Origin: Puffinus mauretanicus | Taxonomy: Eukaryota > Chordata > Aves > Procellariiformes > Procellariidae | Assembly (NCBI GenBank): GCA_023333565.1 | Contig: JAJKFH010000948.1 | Location: forward strand, 4,786,001-4,850,000 | Reading direction: 5' to 3' | Length of the DNA: 64,000 bases | In this document: piece by piece, positions 23,679-33,670 of the stretch | Layout of the letters: the number at the start of each line of letters is the position of its first letter | Position numbering within the stretch: the stretch's first letter is position 1 | The notes under the pieces: generated by a model | The model's database searches: none | What the model saw: only the letters and a program-made list of their open reading frames with translations | Told to the model about the DNA's origin: nothing | Program-made: the position numbers and the translations under genes

Positions 23679-24178
23679 TGTCGTGGTTCCAGCTGGGACA
23701 GAGTTAACTTTCTTCCCAGTAGCTTGGGTGGGTGTGCTGTGTTTTGGGTTTGGTGTGAATGCGCCTTGATGGTGCATTGATGCTTTGGCTGTTGCTGGGT
23801 GGTGCTTGCACCGGGAGGGGGGAGCACAGCCAGGGTGGTGGACCCAGCTGGCCAATGGGGTATTCTATACCATGTGACATCATGCTCAGTATAAAAACCG
23901 GGGCGGGGGGGGGGTCGCCCCCTGTTGGTGACACACAGTCAGCGGTCAGTGAGCAGTTGCGTTGTGCATCGCCTGCTTTGTGTATTCTGTTATTGTTGTT
24001 GTTCTCGTTGTTATTACTGTCCTACTTCAGTTTATTTCAATTATTAAACTGTTTTTATCTCAACCCAGAAGCTTTCCTACTTGTGCCCTCCCGATTCTCT
24101 CCCTCATCCCACCAGAGGCAGGGGTGAGCGAGCGGCTGCGTGAGGTTTATTTTTGCTGGCTGGGGTTAAACCACGACA
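23679..24178 (+). repeat. 3' LTR of the provirus
   Basis: It starts TGTCGTGGTTCC and ends GGTTAAACCACGACA. It aligns with the 5' LTR over its whole length with about 40 differences and a few small gaps. The CRE-like site is TGACATCA (23875-23882), the TATA box is 23890-23896 and ATTAAA is 24043-24048. A run of G at about 23903-23914 is longer than in the 5' copy. Confidence 0.95.
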
Positions 24179-24183
24179 CTGGT
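24179..24183. repeat. Target-site duplication, right copy
   Basis: CTGGT, identical to 17559-17563. Confidence 0.93.
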
Positions 24184-24211
24184 ATAAAGCATGCTACTAT
24201 AGAAAGTATCC

Positions 24212-24240
24212 ATTTTTTGTAAATCAGCTTTACAAAAAAT
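24212..24240. repeat. Perfect 12-bp inverted repeat, 5-nt loop
   Basis: ATTTTTTGTAAA at 24212-24223 and TTTACAAAAAAT at 24229-24240 are exact reverse complements separated by TCAGC. The hairpin begins 29 bp after the right target duplication of the provirus. Confidence 0.85.
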
Positions 24241-25524
24241 ATTTACTTTGATTTGTTATAGTGAATTACATTTCCTAATAGTAGTGACAAATAGATTTAC
24301 AGTCTATTTATCAAGTTTAATATTATTGACTATTGAAGTTACTGTTATGCAGTTCATAAGTCCAAAGAGATCACTGGATTTCTCAGACCAGCCTTCTGTG
24401 GAGTAGCACATGGAGTTTTATATTTTCATATATTTCCTGGTTTTCTATATATAACTTCTTACAGTAATTTATTGTGCAATGGTATTTTAAGCAATCTTCT
24501 GGGATTTACAGGAAAGCTCATTTTTTGTACACTAATATAAAAGTTCTTTGTTAGGTAAACTCCCATTTGCATTCTCATTTTCTGTTTTTTTCTGTGTGTT
24601 TTTTTTTTTTTTTTTTTAAATTTCTACCACCAGTTCGTATTTTATAGGAAAACTATGTAGTAGTCTTACAAAAATAATTGTTCACTTAGTCTTAGCGAAT
24701 AATGTATTTTTCTTCTATGTATATTTGTGTGCATGCGTGTGTATCACAATTTACACGTCTTGTAGTTTATTTAGTGACTCTAAATATCTTTCTCAGTCTA
24801 TTTATTATCAAGTAATCAGGTAGTGACTTTCTGATTAGTTTGCTTGACATCTTTCATTATAAACAATTTTGAGGAATCTTTTGAGAAATTATGACATCTC
24901 TAATGTTTGCCATCGGTAGCTGAAATTGGATGTGGCAAAAGCCCAGGGATTTGGGAAGTGTCTTTTCTTTTCCTCTGCCATTCTGCTCAGGTGTGGTTGT
25001 GATATAATCAGGTGAAAGGCAAGATTCCTTTTTTGTAGCTTGTTTCCTCGGGAAAGATGTAGCAAACTGACCAAGATAATAATTGAACATGAACATCTTA
25101 ATCTATGGGCTGGGCTGATGCCAACGCCTTGGCAACAGCAACAATGGCAAATGATGAACTAGAAATACATCAATGGCTGAGGAAGAGGTGTAAGAAGAGG
25201 GAAGGCTGAGAGGCTCTGATAAGCCTTTCAGTTCTAATTCACAACCTTAAACATGGCATGGAGGAAAGTACTGGGACCAAATACAAGGAGGGAAATAAAA
25301 GTGGGGAAAAGTGGTCTATTCCTAGTTACTCATTCGAGCCCTAAGTCCAGTCCCTAAGTCCCTCTTCTCCATCCCACCCTTCACCCTCACCACACAGTCT
25401 ACCTTACACACTACCAATAACAAAGTGCAGATGATAATTGACATAATCGGTTCTGTAAATTAAGGGGTAAAAAGGATGATCTTCACCTCTTTGATGTTGT
25501 TCAGGCAGGATCCGTTATCACACA

Positions 25525-25659
25525 ACACAGCATAACTGAGGCTGGAAGGGACATCTGAAGGTCCTCTGGTTCAACAGTCTGCTCAGGGCAGATCTAACTT
25601 CAAAGTTAAATCAGCTTGCTCACAACCTCATCCAAATCAAGGTCTGAATATCTCCAAAG
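25525..25659 (-). mobile_element. Old CR1 LINE 3' fragment
   Basis: Landmarks in order are GAGGCTGGAAGGGACATCTGAAGGTCCTCTGGTTCAAC, CTGCTCAGGGCAGATCTAACTTCAAAGTTA and GGTCTGAATATCTCCAAAG. They match the minus-strand reading of the CR1 3' untranslated region (GGTTGGAAGGGACCTCTGGAG ... GAATATCTCCA). Divergence is high and the terminal octamers are lost, so it is older than the 395 and 48647 copies. Confidence 0.75.
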
Positions 25660-28600
25660 TTGAAGACCAATTTATGTATATTTATTTTTAACCCTTCCCC
25701 TTAATGGAAGTATGTAATTCAACTCATTGAAAGCTCTATAATAAAAATTGGAAAAAATAATAGCAAAAAAAATAGATAGCAAAGTCAAGCACACCAAAAT
25801 AAGGAACTGACATAGTTAGTGTTTTCTGCAAAACTGTAATTCTGTCACTTTGGGTATCGGGAAACTGCTTTCAGTTACCTGATCACATGCTCTTCTTACA
25901 GCTCCCACTTTCACTCTGCCTCCTAAGCTCATTCAGTGCATAAGATGGGTAGACAAAGAGGCAAAAATAATTTTATATAGATATATTTTGTCCAGTATTT
26001 TCTCACTATCAAGGAAAATGTAATAACTTTTGCAGTCCAAGCTAATTTATTTTGTTATAATAGTTGTACTTAATAAGCAATAATTGAATATGGAAGCATT
26101 CATTCATTGCTCATTCTACAAAAAGTATGCATGTGAGACCTTTTTAGTGAATTCAAAATGCACTTGTTTTTTCCCTCTTTATTTCTACCACTCATATTCC
26201 AGATATAGCTATATATACACACATAAATATAATGTGTATTGTGTCTGTATATAATAAAGACAAACATCAGAATTATCTTACAAAAATAAAGAAAAATACT
26301 CAGTAAATATATATATTAAATATATTAGCAGAAACAAACATCAGGTGAATCACTGAACACATAGTATCAAATCACTCTGGTATTAAGAACACTGTGTTGC
26401 TTACACCATGCAGAAAAAGTCCTCTCCTACTTGAAGAAATAGCTAGCAATTAGTCAAACATCAGGAGTTCCTAAATACAACTAGGAACAGTTATTTTCTT
26501 CTGTTTGCCTCTCCATTTTGACTGAGATACATACTGGAGCTATTTTAAGCCAGAGCTTTCATTCCAGGAATAATACACCTGGTTTTGTCATCAATAAAGC
26601 ATCTTTAGAGCATCTTTTTTTTTCTACTAGCCTCTTGCCATTGCTGACCAAGAAGGTTTCCTGTAATTTTTCTTCTCCTAGGCTATGGACCTCTGAGGAG
26701 CTTTTTTTTTACTCTTGAGTGCGCTTTTTTCCAGCTGCCCCCTTTCTCAGTCTGCATTAGTTTTTCCTCAGTGCTAAGGACTGCCTTTATTATTACTGGC
26801 TGTGTGAACCTATATCAAAGTGTCAGCAACTGAAAAGAATTATTTTCTTCTTTCTTGAAAATAAGAAATTAATTTCAAAGTATTTCCTACCCAGCTGACA
26901 ATTACAGTAACAACAACTTCTAACTGTCTCTAAATTCTGTAATCTGTGATATGTTTAATGGCTACAGAATAAAGATAAACAAACAAAACCTACCAATCAT
27001 GTTCAGAAAATAACTCTGGATTTGAAAACATGAGCAATTTAAATAGGTGATAGATCCATTTGGGTGTCAAACATGTCCATTAAATGCATTAAGAACTGTA
27101 AAACCAGCTGTCAAAATCTAATAGAAATATTGTCATCCTTGCAAGTACCAGAAAGATACATAACATATGACTTCTACTAGTGCTAATTAATCTATACTGT
27201 ACTCCAAATTGTCATCTTCACAATAGTTTGAGTTATTAGGAAGTCTCCTAAATTATGAGCAAACAACTGAAATTAAATCAGCTAACTTAGTTCCTTTTCT
27301 GCTCATAAATTATACATAATGGGGTAGCTTGCTTTTTTTTTATTTCTTCATACTGACCACATGTTATTGTTGCCCATTAGATTTAGCACACATTTTTCTT
27401 TCTCAGTGTTGCCCTTTACTTCTGTTCAACAGGAGCACATGAATTATTTGTGACTCGCTCTTTAGGCTGTGGAATGTACATATTGATGTTAATAGTCTTC
27501 AGAGGAAGACGTGTCCATTTTTGCAGAGGAGAAAGGTCTGGAGGAACTGCTGGGGCTTGTCTCACTGGCAGCATGGTCAGGCAGGCTTCAAATGGAGCAG
27601 GACATTGATTTACCAGATGGGTTACCTGGTACCTATTCTACCCCTTCTCCCATATGTTCATTGCAGGCTGTTCTCCATGTCCCATGGTGCAAGAGATGTC
27701 ATGCTGCTGGGCTACTCCTGCATCCTCACTGCATCCAGATCTGTCACACATGGGGAATTTTAAAACATTGCCTGTTTCTTTTTGCTCAAGCAGAGCGTGT
27801 CATAAGAGCTGTATTTCCGTATGACAGTCAGAGATGAAAAAGTGCTCAGGGCTTTTCTGGCTGAGGAAGAAAAGAATGCTGTACCATACCTTCAGCGAAT
27901 ACTACTTTTAGAGTTACCTAACTTCACAAGCAACAAAGTACTTTTGCACACCTGATAGCTCTAGGGAATATCATTCACCCTATGTACCACACACTATTAA
28001 ATATATGCATCAAGTGAGTGTTCATTCTGGTATGTCCATATCCCACAGATATGACATGTCTATGTTGCATCACCTTTACCATTCACCAGAGCCGTTACTT
28101 GGATGTGGTTCTGGAGTGCTCTTTATGCAAAAGAAAGTCACCTACCCTGGTTTTGGTACCTGGGTAATAATCCTTAGGTAATAGGTACACAAGTGGTACG
28201 TAGTCTGACACGCGGCTGTATTGTCATGCTTGGAGTCTTGCTTTTTCATGGGCTGAGCAATTAAGTAACTAAGATTCATTAGTAAAATGCTGACACCAAA
28301 ATCAGATACTCCTACACAACAGATATGTCAGCTGCTTCAGTTCTTACTATCTCCATCAGTGTTTCTGCTGACCACCCTCCCCACAAGTTGTCATTCCTGA
28401 TGGCACAATCAGCTCTTTGCATGCTTGAATAGCATATCATAAACCCCTGAAAGTCCTCTGTCTCAAAGAACAGTCTTCCTTTAAGGGAATATTTTCAGTG
28501 CTTAACACCTCAAATCTCCTCTGAGATCTATATTTGTGAATATTGCGTGTTTTGCTGTGTGATTTTACATTTCAAGAATGAACCAATTTTCTGATTTCTT

Positions 28601-29849
28601 TGTTATATAAGCTTGGAGGTGGTGAATGTAGAAGACATCAAAATCATTTGATGCTACCAGTATAGATTAATGTCAAAACTATTTATGTTTCTTAATCATG
28701 GAAATATGTTTATATTTAATAAACAGTTAGTTACCTGTTACAGGCTAAACAACTTCCTTATTGAACTCACAAATACAAGTTAATCTCCAAAGAGCATTTA
28801 AAATAAATGGCAATGATTTCATCATAACTATCTGAATTTAAAGATTCTCCAGGAATCAAAAATAAAATTGCTTGGATTTGTTTAAAGCTGCATTTCAGTT
28901 CTTGTTAAACACTGATGAAGCTGAAAGCATAATAGACTTTCAACTTACTTTGCAGATGTTCAGTGAAAATTCTAGCACAAGAAAAAGAAACAAATTCAGT
29001 CAGAAGTGTTAACTAGACTAGAAATTAACAAGCTAAAGATCTTACTTGTAAAGTTATTGAGCCAATGAAAGAATGCCAACAAATTAATTTCAGATGTAGC
29101 CAAGCATGAAAGAGGTGTATTTTCACCTTGAAATTGCAGAAAGAGGGCAGTATAAAAACATGCTGAATAGGGCAAACAGTTCTCTCTCTTTCCTCTTCAT
29201 ATAGCAGTCACCACTGTTCATTCTGTTTAGTTCTGCAAATACGCAGTAATCAGGACAATGCTTTGAAGAACTCCTCTCAAGCAACTGAATTAAATGTTTT
29301 TTTTGTTTGCGTAGACATAACCCATATTTTCCTTCCATCTTAGGTTTTCCCATGAACTGCTAAACAACAAATCATCACTAACTCTTAATGAAATTCTTTG
29401 CTGTTTGCAAACTGATTGTCTGCAGCACCCATTCAACAAAACATTCCTGAGAAGGTGAGTGGTTATCAACTTGCTTAGTCTGCACTGAACTTTTCATCAC
29501 TGCAGCAATTGCATGATCAAACCTGTGAGGGTAAAGCCAGCTTAGCTATACGTGCCTGAATTGCAGTCATCTTTGAGTTTTCCACTGGCATAAGCCAAGT
29601 CAGGATGCATCAAACAGTTTGATTCTCAGCAGTAGACTTCTGATAAAATGGATTAAAACTTTGTTAAAGCTCTGCATTAGTCATCATTTATAGCTTGTTT
29701 TCTTTTTAGTAGTTTTGGGGTGTTCTAAATAATATGATAGTTAAAAATAGGAGTAGGTTAAAGAGCATAAGAGGGAAAATCTTCACATGGATAACTATTT
29801 ATGGGTAAATAAAAGACAAGAAACAGAAGGCAGGAGTAAATTGTCAGTT

Positions 29850-30715
29850 CTTGCAGTGGAAAGAAATCACAAATGAAGTTCTTAAGGGACCTGAATGGGA
29901 ACCCATGTTGTTCAACATATTGATAAATAAGCTGGAAAAGGAAGCAAACACTGTGGTGACAAAGGCTGCAGCCTGATTGTAAGGAACTGCAGAAGGACCT
30001 CATGAGACTGAAACAAAATAGATGGTAAAATTCAATGCAAATAACTGTTAAAGTGATACACATCGGAAAAAATAATTCTAACTTCACGTGTAAAATGATG
30101 GTTTCTTCAGTTTACCATTATCCAGAAGGAGTGAGGTTATCTCTCATATCCCTGTTAACAGCAGGGATTATGATTGATTGGATAGCAAGTGCCATGAAAA
30201 TGTCAGTTCAGTGCTTGGTAGTTGTCAGAAAAGTGAACAAAATGCCAGGAATTATTAAAAAAAAAAAAATAGAGAGCCAACCAGAAAGAATTAATATGCC
30301 ACTGGTATAAATCCATGGTTAGCTTACATCTTGAAATGCTGCATTCAATATCATGCTCCTATTTCAAAAAGGGTATAAAGAACCGGAAAGGTTCAGAAGA
30401 GGGCAGCCAGGACGATCGAAGATAAGCTGTGGCCTCTGTGTGAAGAATGAGTATGTTGGGACACTGCAGTTTGGATCAGTGACACCTGAAAAGAGTCACG
30501 ACAATGATCCATAGGATTATGTGTGGCATGGTGAGGCTGGAGAGAGATCAATGGTTCAAAACCTTGAGAGCACCACATGAAGGTAGGAGAAACCACGTTC
30601 AAAACAGAACAAGGTTCTTCATGCGAAGGCTAGCTGAGTTGTAGAGCTGCTGGATGAAGTATGTTATAGATGTTTAACGTTTATATGGATTGAGGAGTAA
30701 ATGGGAAGAGTTCAT
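29850..30715 (+). mobile_element. Ancient CR1/L3-like LINE, reverse transcriptase relic
   Basis: The + strand retains the order of a CR1-type reverse transcriptase 3' half and the region after it: TTGTTCAACATATTGATAAATAAGCTGG (near the RT core), then AAATTCAATGCAAATAA followed by GTGATACACATCGGAAAAAATAATTCTAA, then AGGAATTATTAAAAA, then TATAAATCCATGGTTAGCTTACATCTTGAAATGCTG, and finally a GTTTATATGGATTGAGGAGTAAATGG-like tail. Many indels and stops leave no long open frame, and the canonical YADD-like block is deleted or unreadable. The decay and orientation separate it from the younger minus-strand CR1 copies. Short open frames here (about 30035-30310 +) are fragments of it. Confidence 0.75.
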
Positions 30716-33145
30716 GCTTTATTTCTGCTTACAAAGTCCCTGAGCTGAAAACAGCTAAAGCCAGGGAGGGTATTCATTTGCCAATTGTTATACTTGCATC
30801 CAATTTTTTCCTTGTTCAAAATAAGATGCCTAGGTAGATGGCCTTAGGTCTGACCCGATACAGAACACTGTTTTAAGGCATGGAAAAAGAGTGTGAGTTA
30901 TGTCTCTGAATTAGCTGTAGGGGACTCACAGACTAGCATCTGACTTACTCTTTCCTTTTTCCATCTAAATAATGAAGCCCAATCAAGTAATTTTTAAGAT
31001 AAATTTGTATAACCTCAGCAATTCAAAATATCCTTTTTATTTCACAAAAGCAGTATCTTACAGTAATACTTCAGGTTTTGCCCAGGCCTATTGGATGTCT
31101 CTGAGCAATCTGCTCTCTTCAGGAAGGGTGTTGGTTTCTGCATGCTATAGAGAACTGCTTTGTCAGATTTGGCACCTGCCCACCTGGTCCTTTTCAGCAT
31201 GGCAAGAGACATTCCCCAGTTCCCCAAGTTCCCTAAATATGTCCTTGGTAAGCTGTTTCTGCCTTGTTTGGCATTGATCCTTCCAAGGGAATAGTGAATT
31301 TACTCTTTTCACCCACATCTATTTTGTTCCTAGTACTTTAGTTTCAATAGAAAAAGAGAACAAAGAAACATGGCTAAACTTATAACTTGTTATTTGAGGC
31401 ACCGTCTGGAGACAAAGGTTAAAATATCACATACAGTTTTAGCTTAATCTTAACGACTTATTACCTCTCTTACTGCTTAGCACCTCTCACTTGCAGTCCC
31501 AATAAGAGCCGCCAATTAAGGATTCAGTGTTCACAATAACCCTTTTTCTCACAGGATTACCCTCAGTGCTGGATGCTGATGATGACTCTCTTTCCACAGG
31601 TTAAATTTTCTTGGAGTTAGGTTTTGGGGTTAAAATTGCAAATGTTTCTGAAAGCTCTCTCTGGAGCTAGCTGTCTCAGTTGCTTAACAGTGATCCCCTC
31701 TCTGCCAGGTAAGTGAACTACAGGAATGATGTTGGGAATTACCCCTGAGGCTTGGGCACCTTGCGCAGGGATGCAATTTGTTGAACTCTTCCCTGCCAAA
31801 GGACTGCTGAGGCACTCAGGTTTTAGATACGCATTGCTTATACATGCACGCTCTTCAGCTCGTGATTCTGAAGTGTTGCTAGATCATTACAGAGATCACC
31901 TAGTACTAATGGGTCATTCCTATTAATGCTGAGTTTGATCAATCTGGGCACATTTATGGAAAGAAACAAAACCCCAAACTATTATTAGGAGGTAATGTAA
32001 CAATATATCACACAAAGTCAGGGAATCCATTATAATTCAAAACCTGATTGCTCTACTGTTTTGAAAACATACATCTCTCCTGCCAGGAGGGAAGACAATG
32101 CATACCACAAATTTGCAAATTCTTTCTCCTGAGCAGAACAGGACCTCAAGCTGGCCAAACCCATGAGAGGGACCTCTTATTCCCTCTCCTTGAAGTGAGC
32201 GTATCAATGGTTTTCCAGTGTCTTAAAACCAGAACACAAATGAATAAACTAGACTGAGGAAACTCATTAAATGGCAAAAACACTGATCTACTGGTTGAGA
32301 CAAACTAAAGGGAATGGTTGTTGTATCCTTGCCATTTGAGTCTTTTCCTCCTGGCGCACTTTCCAGTTGAGCAGCTTTAAGCGGTTGGTTTCTGAGGGTG
32401 AATCTGTTGCACACAGGCAGCCCCGAGGGCCAGCTGCAGGCTGCCAGCCTCTCTGAGCCTCTGCATTTTCCCTCCCAGCTGCTTTTTGTCTCTGCCTCGA
32501 TTTAAAGGCTGCCACATCTGGAACACCTGCAGCTCTCGGAGACAGAGTGACCTCCTCTTTCCAGAGGTTTTGAATGTGAAACAGACAGGAGGCCGTATGC
32601 ATGCAACCTTCCTTTCTGCTGCTCTGCCACAGCCTTTATAAAAAATAAATAAATACAGCGTGTTTATGATGAAACATAAACTTTGAGACAGTTTTAGTAT
32701 CTGTCACACTCAAAATGAGCCATAAATCAGAAAAGTCAGGAAAGAAGATTTGATATAGATTTTGGAACTGATAGTAGGAGGACATGTTATTTTCAAGGGC
32801 TGTCAAAGACCTTAAACTATTTTAATAGCAGCTGTTGACATTTTATTCTGTTTTTTTCTGTATATGGTTAAAAAGTGTATATGGGTAAAATGAGGAACTA
32901 GAACTATAGATCATAGATTGGCACAGCTACATCTAAGGTTAAAAAAAGTATAAAAAAGAATAACAAAGAACATGACTGTATCACCAACAGACAAAATGAA
33001 CTATTTGTAATAACATGATTCCAGCTCCCTGCCCTAGTGAGAAACTTTGTGCTTCAACAATAATGTTTATGAATTTTGCCTAGTTACTGTTGAGCTCATT
33101 GGCAGAGTACTATAAAGGTTTTTCAAGGCTATTAATCTGTGTTAC
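30716..33145. other. Non-coding DNA with a GC-richer patch
   Basis: No gene was recognised. A patch at about 32300-32620 is richer in GC and CpG than its surroundings and holds a minus-strand open frame of 104 codons (32288-32602) with no recognised domain. A CTTTATAAAAAATAAATAAATA stretch lies beside it at about 32632-32655. The rest is AT-rich. Confidence 0.45.
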
Positions 33146-33670
33146 TGTCGTGGTTTAATCTGGCAAGCAGCCAAATACCACGCAGCCACTCACTCACTCC
33201 CCCCACACCCCCCCTCAGAGGGACAGGGAGAGAATCGGAAGGGTAAGAGTGAGAAAAACTCATAGGTTGAGATAAAGACAGTTTAATAGAACAGAAGAGG
33301 GAAAATAATAAAAATACATAATGATAGAATATACAAAATGAATGACGCCCAATGCAATTGCTCACCACCCGCGCTGACCGATAACCAAGTAGCAATCGGT
33401 ACTTCCTGGATCACGCCTACCATTCACATACTGAACATGACGTCACATGGTATGGAATACCCCATTGGCCAGCTGGGCTGGCTGTCCTGATTATGTTTCC
33501 TCACATCTTGTGTACCTAGCTCAGTCAGTAGGCACAGGAGCTGTCCTTGGACTAGGAGGGCACTTAGCAACAACTGAAAACATCAGTGTGTTATCAACAT
33601 TCTCCTCATACTAAATCCAAAACACAGCACTAGGAAGAAATTTAACCCTATCCCAGCTGAAACTAGGACA
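33146..33670 (-). mobile_element. Solo LTR, minus orientation
   Basis: Read on the minus strand it starts TGTCCTAGTTTCAGCTGGG and ends with the CACGACA-type terminus. An ATTAAA signal (plus-strand TTTAAT at 33282-33287) and a perfect CRE, TGACGTCA at 33438-33445, are present. The TATA box beside it has decayed. Flanking 5-mers are GTTAC (33141-33145) and GTTAT (33671-33675), a target duplication with one change. It is the only LTR of the family in the window in this orientation. An 87-codon minus frame inside it is not a gene. Confidence 0.92.

Larger units (their letters stand above)
17564..24178 (+). mobile_element. ERV-L-like endogenous provirus, complete but defective, no env
   Basis: This 6.6-kb element has all the landmarks of an integrated provirus: paired LTRs of 504 and 500 bp, a primer binding site, gag, protease, reverse transcriptase, RNase H, integrase and a purine tract, bounded by an exact 5-bp duplication. 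It lacks env. I also see no dUTPase, which mammalian ERV-L copies carry near the end of pol. Its GC content is clearly higher than that of the flanks. Stops break gag at 18465, 18648 and 18666, and pol at 21667, 22089 and 22800. Frameshifts lie near 20643, 20729, 21853-21875 and 22845. The two LTRs differ at about 40 positions by eye, so it is an old insertion. It cannot make a working particle as it stands. Confidence 0.95.
24184..29849. other. AT-rich non-coding DNA
   Basis: No gene was recognised. It contains a T19 run at 24599-24617, TA/CA-rich simple sequence near 26200-26260, and the CR1 remnant at 25525-25659. A GC-richer patch at 27490-27840 has overlapping open frames of 108 and 80 codons on + without any recognisable domain. 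Confidence 0.5.
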
